From Paenibacillus lignilyticus (GTDB lineage: Bacteria > Bacillota > Bacilli > Paenibacillales > Paenibacillaceae): a DNA stretch of 64,000 bases. The stretch is from positions 124,001-188,000 of the forward strand of contig NZ_JAGKSP010000006.1 in assembly GCF_017942085.1 (NCBI RefSeq). Direction: 5' to 3'. Made by a program: the position numbers and the translations under genes. Position 1 is the stretch's first letter; the number at the start of each line of letters is the position of its first letter. Below are positions 9,739 through 18,738 of this stretch, piece after piece. Below the pieces are notes generated by a model. The model was not told the DNA's origin. It saw only the letters and a program-made list of their open reading frames with translations, and did not search any database.

Positions 9739-10440
9739 ATGACATTCGTACTTAGCAATGATTGGGCAGAAGTGTTGAGCGGGGAACTGGAAAAGCCCTA
9801 TTTTCACGATTTGAACAGGCAATTAGCAGAGCAGTATGAGACAGAACTGGTTTACCCGGATCAAGGAGCGGTCTTTAATGCACTTCACTACACCTCGTAT
9901 GAAGGCACGCAAGTAGTCATTATCGGGCAGGACCCTTATCACGGACCGGGGCAGGCGCATGGGCTAAGCTTCTCCGTGCTGCCGGGCGTGAAGACGCCGC
10001 CATCGTTGCAAAATATTTATAAAGAAATGCAGACGGACCTTGGCCTTCCAATCCCGGACCACGGATTTCTGGAAGCTTGGGCGAAACAAGGCGTGCTGCT
10101 GCTTAACAATGTGCTGACGGTAAAAGCCGGATTGCCGGCATCCCATAAAGGCTTAGGGTGGGAACGCTTCACAGATGCGGTTATTGCAGCGTTAAATGAT
10201 CGAGAGCAGCCTGTGGTATTTGTTCTGTGGGGGAAACATGCGCAGGAGAAAGCGGCATCCATTAATCAGGATCGCCATTTCATTATCTCCTCCGCGCATC
10301 CCAGTCCATTTGCGGCGCGCCGCGGCTTCTTCGGCAGTCGCCCGTTCACGCGCGCGAATCAATATTTGCGGGAGCTTGGCCGAAGTGAAATCGAATGGCG
10401 CATCCCCATGCTTGCCGAGCTGCAGGGTGAGGCCAATTAA
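9739..10440 (+). CDS. ung: Uracil-DNA glycosylase, family 1
   Basis: Removes uracil from DNA in base-excision repair. The 233-residue length is normal for family 1. The catalytic motif GQDPYH is present with the water-activating Asp, followed by 'GPGQAHGLSFS'. The DNA-intercalation motif is HPSPF and the uracil-recognition segment is 'LLLNNVLTV'. The start is set at ATG 9739 after GGGGGA; the in-frame ATG at 9727 has no ribosome site. The radical SAM gene follows with only a 13-base gap, so the two are likely co-transcribed. Confidence 0.95.
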   Translation: MTFVLSNDWAEVLSGELEKPYFHDLNRQLAEQYETELVYPDQGAVFNALHYTSYEGTQVVIIGQDPYHGPGQAHGLSFSVLPGVKTPPSLQNIYKEMQTDLGLPIPDHGFLEAWAKQGVLLLNNVLTVKAGLPASHKGLGWERFTDAVIAALNDREQPVVFVLWGKHAQEKAASINQDRHFIISSAHPSPFAARRGFFGSRPFTRANQYLRELGRSEIEWRIPMLAELQGEAN

Positions 10441-10453
10441 AGGTGGAAGCGAT

Positions 10454-11287
10454 ATGAATGCATCCGCATCTGAACCTGCAAAGAAGAAGCCGGCGGCCGT
10501 GCGCTTCCTCAATCCGGCTTCCGGCTATTTAACGGGATATGCCTATACGCTCAATCCGTATGCGGGCTGCTCGTTTGGCTGCTCCTACTGTTATGTCAGA
10601 CGGATGCCAATCGCGATGTTTCGCAGTGAACCATGGGGAGAATGGGTGGAGCCGAAACGGTTTGAGGCGGATGCTTTCCGCAAGGAATGGCGCAAGGCGC
10701 TCGCCAAAGGTGAGGTGACGGTATTTATGTCGTCAGCTACCGATCCCTATCAGCCGGCAGAATTCAAGGAAGGCGTAACGAGGCAGCTGCTCGAAATCAT
10801 GGCCGAAGAGCCGCCGCAGTTTCTGCTCGTTCAGACTCGAAGCCCGCTGGTGCTAAGGGATATCGAGTTGTTTAAACTACTCGGCGATCGGGTGAGAATC
10901 AGTGTGACGCTCGAGACGGATCTGGAGACGGTTCGGAAGAAGCTGACTCCGGACGCACCGCCTCTCGCTGCGAGGCTGCGGGCGATCCGAGAGCTGCGGG
11001 AAGCGGGCATTCCGGTGCAGGCAGCCGTATCGCCGCTGCTTCCATGCAGCGACCGGTTTGCCGGAGTCATCGCAGCTACCGTGGAGAGAGTCGTTGTCGA
11101 TGATTTCTTCCGCGGGGACGGCAGCGGAGGGAAACGAACGGCACAGTTAAAGATGGCTGATCGCTATCGGGAGCTGGGCCATGAAGCGTTATATACGCCT
11201 CAGACAGCGGATCTCTTCCTGCAGCAGCTGAGCGAACTGATGCCGCAGGGGAAGGTTTATTTTGGCCAGCAAGGATTTCTGCCCTAA
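10454..11287 (+). CDS. Radical SAM protein, SPL/Rv2578c-like
   Basis: A 277-residue radical SAM enzyme. The cluster motif is Cys-x3-Cys-x2-Cys ('CSFGCSYCYV', about residues 31-40). The 'NPYAGCSFGCSYCY' context is typical of the Rv2578c branch of spore-photoproduct-lyase-like proteins. 'SSATDPYQPAE' and 'LVQTRSP' follow. The start ATG has AGGTGG 7 bases upstream. The frame continues back over ung, but that part is antisense-like filler. Adjacency to ung suggests a DNA-related role, but the substrate is unknown and the family has no settled function that I can state. Confidence 0.85.
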   Translation: MNASASEPAKKKPAAVRFLNPASGYLTGYAYTLNPYAGCSFGCSYCYVRRMPIAMFRSEPWGEWVEPKRFEADAFRKEWRKALAKGEVTVFMSSATDPYQPAEFKEGVTRQLLEIMAEEPPQFLLVQTRSPLVLRDIELFKLLGDRVRISVTLETDLETVRKKLTPDAPPLAARLRAIRELREAGIPVQAAVSPLLPCSDRFAGVIAATVERVVVDDFFRGDGSGGKRTAQLKMADRYRELGHEALYTPQTADLFLQQLSELMPQGKVYFGQQGFLP

Positions 11288-11296
11288 ACCATGACG

Positions 11297-11333
11297 AAAC
11301 CCCTCAAAGCATCACTGCTTTGAGGGGTTTCTC
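11297..11333. terminator. Bidirectional terminator
   Basis: A 14-bp perfect stem AAACCCCTCAAAGC / GCTTTGAGGGGTTT with a 6-base loop lies between convergent genes. Confidence 0.9.
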
Positions 11334-11355
11334 GTTTCATTGGATTCAATGCGAA

Positions 11356-12360
11356 TTATTGGCCAACTGCCATATCCGGCGCCGGGGAGCCGGAAGACGT
11401 TCCGTTACCGCCAATGATGCCGGTAGAACCGCCAACCGATGCTCCGGCCTCGCCGAGAACCGGTTTGAAGCCGGAAGCGATATAGGTGACGGCTTTGACA
11501 TTCGTAATCACCTGTGCGTAAAATTTGTCTTTATCCGGATAGATCGGCTCGACATGGATAATCGCTTGATCGCCCTCGAACGAGATCGACGAAATACGCA
11601 GCCCGTAACCCGGATTAGGCGCTTGAGCAGATACCGTCACCTCCGTGATCTCACTGTTAACGGCCTTCGAGGAAAGCTGCAAATCGTAGAGCGGGAACGG
11701 GACCGGTTCTTCAACCGGCGGAACAGGCGGCGTATTCTTCACGAATTGAATGGCGCCATGTAACCAGCCTGCCGCATCGCTGCGCGTCACAGCTGATTTA
11801 GGCGAGAATTTTTGCTCTTTGTCCAGCTGGGCGATTTTGAGAATCAGAAGCTTCTGAATGCTGTCCATATAGGTTTGCTCGACATCGGCTTCATCCTTCA
11901 TGACGACATACAAATCAATGAAGGCAAAGTCGCCTTGACGGAGGATTCCCTTCATCAGATGGTGGGCAAATTGCTCTCGCGTCATCAGAGCGGAGGGATC
12001 GGTGTCTCTTGGAATTTCAAGTCCGTTCAACGAAGCGATGATAAAGGAATTGGCATACCAAGCATCATCCTTCATTTTCGGGAAACTATCCGTTACTTTC
12101 GGTTCCTTAATAAAACGGATGTTGTCAATATTCAGTCCGAGTCCCTTCACAATCATTGTAATGCCTGCCGCATAAGTGAGCTTGCCTTTCGGCTGGAACA
12201 CATCGTTCTTCCCGCTTCCGGATAGAATGCCCATCTTCTGAAGCTCCGCGATCTTCGCTTCATTCGGGTCGTTCTTAATATCCGAGAATGCCCAAACCGA
12301 TTGTGAGGCCGACAGAAATAACAGCAGCATCATCGTAAACAGTGCAAACCGTTTCAACAT
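11356..12360 (-). CDS. SLH-domain surface protein
   Basis: A 334-residue exported protein. The start is ATG 12360, with AGAGGTG 9 bases upstream. Residues 1-25 are a signal peptide ending Val-Trp-Ala-Phe. Three S-layer-homology-like segments span about residues 25-200 ('ELQKMGILSG', 'MTREQFAHHLMKGI', 'AVTRSDAAGWLH'), which bind pyruvylated secondary wall polymer. After a Pro-rich linker comes a beta-rich domain with 'AVTYIASGFKP', like PrcB-type domains. The tail is Gly/Ser-rich. It is monocistronic. Confidence 0.8.
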   Translation of the reverse strand: MLKRFALFTMMLLLFLSASQSVWAFSDIKNDPNEAKIAELQKMGILSGSGKNDVFQPKGKLTYAAGITMIVKGLGLNIDNIRFIKEPKVTDSFPKMKDDAWYANSFIIASLNGLEIPRDTDPSALMTREQFAHHLMKGILRQGDFAFIDLYVVMKDEADVEQTYMDSIQKLLILKIAQLDKEQKFSPKSAVTRSDAAGWLHGAIQFVKNTPPVPPVEEPVPFPLYDLQLSSKAVNSEITEVTVSAQAPNPGYGLRISSISFEGDQAIIHVEPIYPDKDKFYAQVITNVKAVTYIASGFKPVLGEAGASVGGSTGIIGGNGTSSGSPAPDMAVGQ

Positions 12361-12454
12361 GAGTGAATTCACCTCTTAAAGGATGGATTGTCTTAATTAT
12401 GTAGACGCACCTTCTATCATTAAAGTTGCAACGGAAGGTGCAAATCATGCGGAA

Positions 12455-12793
12455 TTATGGTCGAATCGTAACCCGGGTATTAATCGGAACAAGCGCGGAT
12501 AAAGCAAGCACGTCATTATTATACATGCGAATACAGCCATGAGAGACTTCTCTTCCAATGGAGCCGGGGTCATTGGTGCCGTGAATGCCATAATGCGGCT
12601 TCGATAAACCCATCCACAACACGCCGAAAGGACCTCCCGGATTCTCCTGCTTATTGATGATTGTAAATTCCCCGGTCGGAGTGCGAGTGAGCATTTTGCC
12701 AATGCCAACAGGGAACCCTCGAACGACGATATTATCGTCAAGCAGGTAGAGATGTCGATCCGATAAATCCACGATAATTCTGTAATTTGGCAT
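12455..12793 (-). CDS. L,D-transpeptidase (YkuD domain)
   Basis: A 112-residue minimal YkuD catalytic domain. The signature is 'HGTNDP' followed by 'SHGCIRM', with the nucleophilic Cys. The family makes 3-3 crosslinks in peptidoglycan or attaches wall components. No signal peptide or LysM is present, which is common for short firmicute members. The start ATG at 12793 has GAGGAG 9 bases upstream. The longer frame from 12820 has no ribosome site. Confidence 0.88.
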   Translation of the reverse strand: MPNYRIIVDLSDRHLYLLDDNIVVRGFPVGIGKMLTRTPTGEFTIINKQENPGGPFGVLWMGLSKPHYGIHGTNDPGSIGREVSHGCIRMYNNDVLALSALVPINTRVTIRP

Positions 12794-12856
12794 GCTTGAA
12801 TCACTCCTCTTCGTCAGCATATGAGAACCAATAAGCGAAGGAGTCTAATCCGTAAA

Positions 12857-12884
12857 TTGTTTATTTTCGGGTAAGCGCTATAAT
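12857..12884 (+). promoter_or_regulatory. Promoter of the sensor-kinase operon, overlapping a cre-like site
   Basis: TTGTTT (12857-12862), 16 bases, TATAAT (12879-12884). The sequence GGTAAGCGCTATAA (12870-12883) matches the CcpA cre core at about 12 of 14 positions and overlaps the -10. CcpA repression is inferred. Confidence 0.6.
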
Positions 12885-12912
12885 GGTACTATTCTGCTTT
12901 GGAGGACCTGAT

Positions 12913-14718
12913 GTGATTGTTAATTTGTGGAAAACGTTTCGCGGCTACATCGCAAGTAAGCTTCGCAATCAATTGATCATGCTGTTTTCAGCCATTGCGG
13001 CATGTATCGTTATTCTTCTGTCTTACTTGTCCTACCTGCAATCGGCGGGTATGAATCGGGATCATTTTATTGAAAGCAATCGTAAAATTCTTAAGCTGGT
13101 CAATCAGAATCTGGACGGTTATTTGGACCGTATCGATGAGCTCTCGATCTCGCTTCGCAAAGATTCGCAGTTCATGGATGCGATTATTTCGAAAGAATAT
13201 GGCAGTCAGCTGTATATCCAGAATCAGTTGAAGAACTTATACTACTCCAGTGACGATATAGAAGCGTTGTCCATCTATACTCCGAAGACCGGCTTGCAAT
13301 ACACCATGTCGAAAACCTTCATCAACCTTCGTCAGGAGGCAACGATTGCGCCCGAGGGAGAACGTTGGTACAGGGAAGCGGCGCAAAGTCATAAATTTCG
13401 AAGCATTGAGTCAGGCTACGGCCTCAGTGAAACGGACCACGGCAACTTTCTGATCTTTCATCGCATCTTGATCAATATTGCGGACAAGAAGCCGCTTGCG
13501 GCGATATCCATCACCTATAATTTGAAAGAAATCAAACGGATCCTGCAGGACATCACCGGCGAGTCCGGTGAATATATCGGGATTTTCAATGAAGCTAACG
13601 AACTGTTCTATGCGGAAGGGCCTAATCTTACGATCGATTCAACAGCGCAGCTATTGCGTTCCATTCCGGTAGATGCCGTAGATACCGAGCAGCGAAGCTG
13701 GACCATCCGTGATACGCGCTACTTGGCGATTTATAATGTCTCCCCTCATAACGGCTGGAAGCTGGTTACATTGACGCCGTATAGCGTGCTTAATAAGGAA
13801 GCCGCGAATGCGCGCTGGATTAATCTCATTGTAGGCTCGGCGGCTGTTGTGCTGCTGATCTCGGTTATTGTCATAGCGGCTAACGCGATAACGAGAAGGC
13901 TTATGCAGCTGTCCCGTCAAATCGTGATGCTCGGAGATGGGATTTTCGAGGTGCAAGGAGAAATTAAGGGGAGCGATGAGATTGCTCACTTGTCGCGCAA
14001 GTACAATCAAATGATTGTCAAAATCAATGATCTCATTGGCGAACGGTACGAAATGCAGTTAAATGAGCGCAATGCGCGGCTGATTGCTCTGGAGGCGCAA
14101 ATTAATCCTCATTTTCTATACAATTCGCTCCAAGCGATTTCTACCGAAGCGATCATCAGCGGGATGGATCGCATTCAGGATATGGTGGATGCGCTTGCTT
14201 CGTCGCTGCGCTATTCCATTAAGGAAGCAGAAACGGTACGGGTCAAAGAGGAGCTTGCCCACATCGGCAACTATATGCTGCTACAGCAGGCTCGCTTCGG
14301 AACGAGACTGAGGCTTCATGTTGAGGTCGAGGAAGCCGTGAAAGAAGCATGGATTCCGAAGATGATCGTACAGATCTTAGTGGAAAACACGATCAAGCAC
14401 GGACTTGAGCAGATGACAGGTGATATGGATGTAATCGTGAGCGCGACAAGCCGAGACGGGCTGTTAGCGTTAACCGTGTCGGACAACGGCCCGGGCATAT
14501 CCGCCGAACGATTAACCGAGATTCGTGCTTTTCTGGACAGCCATCTGCTCGAATATCGAGAAGGAATCGGACTTAACAATGTGAATGCGAGAATCAAGCT
14601 GTTGTTTGGTCCGGAGTACGGACTGTATATTGACAGCCAGCACGGGGCTGGAACGGAAGTCATCGTGACACTGCCCTTAAAGGAGGAGAGACCCTATGTA
14701 CAAGGCTATCATCATTGA
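12913..14718 (+). CDS. YesM-family sensor histidine kinase
   Basis: A 601-residue membrane kinase. It has an N-terminal helix (residues about 18-42), a large extracellular sensor, a second helix (about 300-320), HAMP, then a His_kinase domain with 'QINPHFLYNSLQAIS', where His is the phosphoacceptor, and a HATPase ('VENTIKHGL', 'DNGPGIS', 'GIGLNNVNARI'). The start is GTG 12913 after GGAGGAC. An ATG at 12883 falls within the -10 box and cannot be the start. It forms a pair with the response regulator (23-base overlap) and probably senses an extracellular oligosaccharide or its binding protein. Confidence 0.93.
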   Translation: MIVNLWKTFRGYIASKLRNQLIMLFSAIAACIVILLSYLSYLQSAGMNRDHFIESNRKILKLVNQNLDGYLDRIDELSISLRKDSQFMDAIISKEYGSQLYIQNQLKNLYYSSDDIEALSIYTPKTGLQYTMSKTFINLRQEATIAPEGERWYREAAQSHKFRSIESGYGLSETDHGNFLIFHRILINIADKKPLAAISITYNLKEIKRILQDITGESGEYIGIFNEANELFYAEGPNLTIDSTAQLLRSIPVDAVDTEQRSWTIRDTRYLAIYNVSPHNGWKLVTLTPYSVLNKEAANARWINLIVGSAAVVLLISVIVIAANAITRRLMQLSRQIVMLGDGIFEVQGEIKGSDEIAHLSRKYNQMIVKINDLIGERYEMQLNERNARLIALEAQINPHFLYNSLQAISTEAIISGMDRIQDMVDALASSLRYSIKEAETVRVKEELAHIGNYMLLQQARFGTRLRLHVEVEEAVKEAWIPKMIVQILVENTIKHGLEQMTGDMDVIVSATSRDGLLALTVSDNGPGISAERLTEIRAFLDSHLLEYREGIGLNNVNARIKLLFGPEYGLYIDSQHGAGTEVIVTLPLKEERPYVQGYHH

Positions 14719-16294
14719 CGACGAGCAGCCGGCCCGCCTTGCGATTCGGGCTCTTGGGGAATGGGACAACCATAAGATCGAAATTGTCGCGGAAGCGGGT
14801 AACGGGCAGGAAGGGATTCGACTGCTCGCGGAACAGAAGCCGGATATCGTATTTGTCGATATGAAAATGCCACTGATGGGCGGAGAAGAGTTTCTGCAGC
14901 AAGCCCGCACTGCGCATCCGGATGCATGCTACATTGTCATCAGCGGATTTGATGATTTTGCATATGCCCGAAGCGCCATGCAGGCCGGTTCCATCGACTA
15001 TTTGCTGAAGCCGATTCGCAAAGCGGAGCTCAATGATGTAATTGAACGTGCCGTCACCTTGATTAACAAACGGCGCGAGCAGCTGCTCGTTGACAGCAGC
15101 TCTCGCATTTACCGCAACTTGTCGGCGCCTCTTGTCAAAGAGAAGATCTATTCATCCATCATTGACGGTAACGGCCGGTTCCATCATATTCAGGAGCTGG
15201 AAGCCGTTCTGGGTACCGATGCAGGCGAGGCGCTTTGCCGAGTTGTCGTCTTCAAGCTGCTGAATGCGGCGGAGGTTATTGAACGCAAGTTCTACGGCGA
15301 TTCCCATACGTTCTATTTTGCCTTAACGAACGCCGTAGATGAGCTTCTCGGGCGTTTCGGGAAGTCGTTCAGCTTCAAAAACAATCGAGACGCAATGGAG
15401 ATCGTTGCCGTTGTGAATTTATCGGACGCAGGAGCTAACCAGAGTATTGGGATCCGGGGGATGATCGACAAGCTGACAGCATTGTTTACGATCAAGCTTG
15501 TCGCTTCAGAGGGACATCTTGTCGGCATCGATGCGCTCGGAGAATCGTATGCTGCGGCATTACGATCGCTGATGGCGCTCAATATGATCGATCTGCGGCC
15601 GGCCTTGAAAGATGCGGAAGGGGAGCGTCCGTCGCTCCTGGAGCGAGGGAGTTTATTCGAACAAACGATTGAATCGGGCAGCGAGCGGCAAGCGATGCAA
15701 GAGCTGCGCAAATGGCTGGAGGAGATTGAAGCATCCGGTGTCGTCACGATGAGCGGCATGATCGCGATGGAAGATGAATTGCGAATGTTCGCGGAGATGT
15801 TAGCTGCGCAGCTTAAAGATGGCGATTCGTCTGAATCTGCATCGGCAATGGAACAGTTTGACCGTACGCTCCGCGGCAGAGTGCTCGAATTTACAGCCTT
15901 CAAGGCCGCAGTGCTGGCGTATTTTCATCCACTCTTTGCGGCGCTTGCGGAATTACGGCGATCTGAGAGCGGATCCTTGTCCGTGCAGGAGCGCATTAAA
16001 AGCTACATTGAGCTGCATTATTATGAGGAATTGCCCGTTTCGTTCTTTGCCGAACGGTTTCATATGAGCAAGGAGCATCTCACCCGAATCTATAAGCAGA
16101 AATACGGGATTGGCATTCATGAATATCAGCTGCACATTCGGATGGCGAAAGCGAAGGAATGGCTGAGCGACAAATCGCTCAAAATCCAAACGGTCAGCGA
16201 GAAGGTCGGCTTTCGCGATCAGAATTATTTTAGCAAAGCGTTCAAAAAATATACGGGTCTGACCCCTCAAGAGTTCAGGGCGAAGATGGAATGA
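14696..16294 (+). CDS. YesN/AraC-type response regulator
   Basis: A 532-residue regulator. The N-terminal receiver domain has acidic Asp8-Asp9 and phosphoacceptor Asp55 ('VFVDMKMP'), with Lys near residue 104. The middle is a poorly conserved linker of about 270 residues. The last 100 residues are an AraC-type double helix-turn-helix ('FHMSKEHLTRIYKQKYG', 'KVGFRDQNYFSKAFKKYTG'). A strong AAAGGAGGAG lies inside the kinase gene. It likely activates the ABC transporter genes at 16454. Confidence 0.93.
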   Translation: MYKAIIIDDEQPARLAIRALGEWDNHKIEIVAEAGNGQEGIRLLAEQKPDIVFVDMKMPLMGGEEFLQQARTAHPDACYIVISGFDDFAYARSAMQAGSIDYLLKPIRKAELNDVIERAVTLINKRREQLLVDSSSRIYRNLSAPLVKEKIYSSIIDGNGRFHHIQELEAVLGTDAGEALCRVVVFKLLNAAEVIERKFYGDSHTFYFALTNAVDELLGRFGKSFSFKNNRDAMEIVAVVNLSDAGANQSIGIRGMIDKLTALFTIKLVASEGHLVGIDALGESYAAALRSLMALNMIDLRPALKDAEGERPSLLERGSLFEQTIESGSERQAMQELRKWLEEIEASGVVTMSGMIAMEDELRMFAEMLAAQLKDGDSSESASAMEQFDRTLRGRVLEFTAFKAAVLAYFHPLFAALAELRRSESGSLSVQERIKSYIELHYYEELPVSFFAERFHMSKEHLTRIYKQKYGIGIHEYQLHIRMAKAKEWLSDKSLKIQTVSEKVGFRDQNYFSKAFKKYTGLTPQEFRAKME

Positions 16295-16301
16295 GAAGAG
16301 C

Positions 16302-16335
16302 GAGTGGACATCAATTGTCCACTCGTCATTTTTTT
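16302..16335 (+). terminator. Terminator after the response regulator
   Basis: GAGTGGACA / TGTCCACTC stem (16302-16325) followed by a T run. It separates the regulator genes from the transporter operon. Confidence 0.85.
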
Positions 16336-16418
16336 ACCCATAAGGCGCTTGTTTTTTACATTGTTCGCGAAGGCGATTCAGACGAAAATAAGGAAGCACC
16401 AAGGAAAACATACTAGTT

Positions 16419-16432
16419 TGTAAGCGTTAAAC
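16419..16432 (+). promoter_or_regulatory. cre-like CcpA site before the ABC operon
   Basis: TGTAAGCGTTAAAC matches the cre consensus (TGWAARCGYTWNCW) except for the last two bases. It lies 22 bases before the start of the binding-protein gene. This fits catabolite repression, but it is an inference. Confidence 0.5.
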
Positions 16433-16453
16433 AACCAGGGGAGGCTTACGATA

Positions 16454-17755
16454 ATGGCAGCAAAAAGATGGGTAACACTGGCGGCGACCGCAGCGCTCGT
16501 GCCAGCACTATTAACGGCATGCGGAAGCAATGCGAACAGTAACAATACAGGCAACAACACAAGCACGAATGAAAACAGCGGCAACAGCACGGAACCGGTC
16601 GAGATCAACATTCTCCAGTATGCGCCGGAGATGACGGAAGCGATCAATAAGCTCGCTGCCGATTACAAGAAAGAGCATCCGAACGTAACGATTACCGCTA
16701 CGATTCATCAGGATGACTATCCGACATTGTTGAAATCCCGCATTAACTCAGGCGACATTCCTGATATCTTCATGACGGGCGCTTATAACGAGAACAAAAC
16801 CTATCAAGATTATGTATACGACCTGACCAATGAGCCGTTCATGAAGAACATCGTTCCTACGGCGCTTCCGGGCGTTACGCTCGATAACAAAGTACTCGGT
16901 TTCCCGCTCGTCCTACAAGCGCATTCTTTCGTTTATAACAAGAAGCTATTCGCGAATGCGGGCATTACCGAATTGCCGAAAACATTCGCAGAGCTTGAAG
17001 ATGCGGCTAAGAAATTGCAAGCCAAAGGCATTATCCCATTCTCGAACGGCTACAAAGAGTGGTGGGTATTGGAGCAAACGTTCACGCAAGTGCTCGCATC
17101 CATGGGCGGCGATTACGCGAAGACGTTTGACGAATTGAATGCGGGCGACAAGAAGCTGTTTGACATTCCGGCAGCCTCGAATATTTTCAAACTGATCGAT
17201 CTGACTACCAAATATGGCAATCCGAAGCCGCTTGAAACCGATTTGAATTCGCAGGTTGCCCTGTTCGCAGAAGGCAAAGCCGCGATGATGCATCAAGGTA
17301 CTTGGGTCGAGGATTCCGTTCGTAAGCTGAACCCGAGCATCGATATGGGCTTTATGCCCGGACCGGTCGGCGATGACGGTTCCAAAGCGGGACTTATGGT
17401 TGACTCCAATATCGTATGGCGCGTGAACAAGGATTCCGAGAACTTGAAAGAAGTGCTGAAGTTCCTCGATTGGATGACAACATCCGAAGCGGGTAAAGCA
17501 TTCATTCCGGTAGGGACAAAACAGATCTCGACAGTGGCCGCTGCACCGTTCCCGGATGCTCAGCTGTCCAAAGAAACGCAAACGATCCTTAAAAACGGCG
17601 TAACTTATCCTTGGGTAAAAGGGTACTGGCCGGATGGCTTCGAACAGAAAGCCGGCGAAATTCTGCAGAAGTACATTGCAGGCGGCGCAAATGCAGACGA
17701 CGCGAAAGCAGAAATGAACAAAACGTACCGTACACTAGCGGAAGCTGCGGAATAA
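16454..17755 (+). CDS. ABC sugar transporter solute-binding lipoprotein
   Basis: A 433-residue family-1 extracellular sugar-binding protein. The signal peptide ends in lipobox Leu-Thr-Ala-Cys, followed by an Asn/Ser-rich linker, then the bilobal fold ('GDIPDIFMTG', 'EGKAAMMHQGTWV'). GGGGAGG lies before the ATG. It delivers oligosaccharide to the two permeases downstream. No ATPase gene is present, as is usual for this class where a shared MsmX-type ATPase serves many importers. Confidence 0.93.
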   Translation: MAAKRWVTLAATAALVPALLTACGSNANSNNTGNNTSTNENSGNSTEPVEINILQYAPEMTEAINKLAADYKKEHPNVTITATIHQDDYPTLLKSRINSGDIPDIFMTGAYNENKTYQDYVYDLTNEPFMKNIVPTALPGVTLDNKVLGFPLVLQAHSFVYNKKLFANAGITELPKTFAELEDAAKKLQAKGIIPFSNGYKEWWVLEQTFTQVLASMGGDYAKTFDELNAGDKKLFDIPAASNIFKLIDLTTKYGNPKPLETDLNSQVALFAEGKAAMMHQGTWVEDSVRKLNPSIDMGFMPGPVGDDGSKAGLMVDSNIVWRVNKDSENLKEVLKFLDWMTTSEAGKAFIPVGTKQISTVAAAPFPDAQLSKETQTILKNGVTYPWVKGYWPDGFEQKAGEILQKYIAGGANADDAKAEMNKTYRTLAEAAE

Positions 17756-17853
17756 CATTCGTTTGACAGCAGGCAAACATCTAGTAGGCAGTCCGGCCGG
17801 AAGTGCTCCTTCCGGCTAAGGCTGTCATTACAGCATTCGGGTGGAGTGAGATG

Positions 17854-18738
17854 ATGAATACACGAAATAAATGGGGAAGCAGAATCGAGTTTGGCGTTTT
17901 CGTCGTACCGGCCATGGTATGCATTTTAATATCGGCAATCATCCCTTTTATGATGTCCATGTACTATTCGTTAACCAAGTGGAATGGCGTTGGAAAACAT
18001 ATTAAGTTTATTGGGCTTAAGAACTTCAAGGAACTTCTAACTTCGGACACAAACGCGCTGAAGGCGCTCGTCTTCACGCTAGAATACACATTGCTGGCAG
18101 TTGTGCTGACGAATGTCATTGCAATCTTGCTCGCGGTTGTCCTGACGAAAGCGCTCAAATTACGCGGCTTATATCGGACAGCGTTCTTCGTGCCCTACAT
18201 CATCAGCTTGATTATTATCGGCTTTATCTGGCGGTTTATGTTCACGAAAGGCTTCGACGTGTTGTACTCGGCAACAGGCTGGGAATTGTTTCAGTGGAGC
18301 TGGCTGGGCAACGCGCATTTGGCGTTCTGGTCGATCTTGTTCGTAGGGATTTGGCAGTCGGTCGGCTTTTACATGATGATCTATATTACAGGTTTGCAGT
18401 CCGTACCCGGCGATTTGCTGGAGGCAGCATCCATTGACGGCTGTGTCGGGATCAGTCGGTTTTTCAAAATCACGCTGCCGCTGCTCATGCCTTCGATCAC
18501 CGTCGCGTTGTTCCTGTCCTTGGCGAACTCGTTGAAAGTATTTGATATCATTTATACGTTAACCTTTGGCGGACCTGGCGGCGCTACGAACAGCATCACA
18601 ATAGATATTTATAACGAAGCCTTCGTAAATAATCGCTTTGGTTATGCAACCGCCAAATCGCTGGTGTTCGTTGTGCTCATCCTGCTCATTACGATCATTC
18701 AAGTTCGCTTTACGAAAAGCAGGGAGGTGGAGGCATGA
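17854..18738 (+). CDS. ABC sugar transporter permease (MalF/LplB type)
   Basis: A 294-residue membrane protein with about six helices. The permease (EAA) loop 'EAASIDGCVGISRFFKITLPLL' region contacts the ATPase. The start is taken at the second of two adjacent ATGs (17851/17854), with GGAGTGAG just upstream. It overlaps the next permease by ATGA. Confidence 0.92.
   Translation: MNTRNKWGSRIEFGVFVVPAMVCILISAIIPFMMSMYYSLTKWNGVGKHIKFIGLKNFKELLTSDTNALKALVFTLEYTLLAVVLTNVIAILLAVVLTKALKLRGLYRTAFFVPYIISLIIIGFIWRFMFTKGFDVLYSATGWELFQWSWLGNAHLAFWSILFVGIWQSVGFYMMIYITGLQSVPGDLLEAASIDGCVGISRFFKITLPLLMPSITVALFLSLANSLKVFDIIYTLTFGGPGGATNSITIDIYNEAFVNNRFGYATAKSLVFVVLILLITIIQVRFTKSREVEA

Noticed and set aside
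12883..12915. ATG 12883 as start of the sensor kinase
   Set aside because: The codon is inside the -10 box TATAAT, so it cannot be in the mRNA; GTG 12913 with GGAGG is better.
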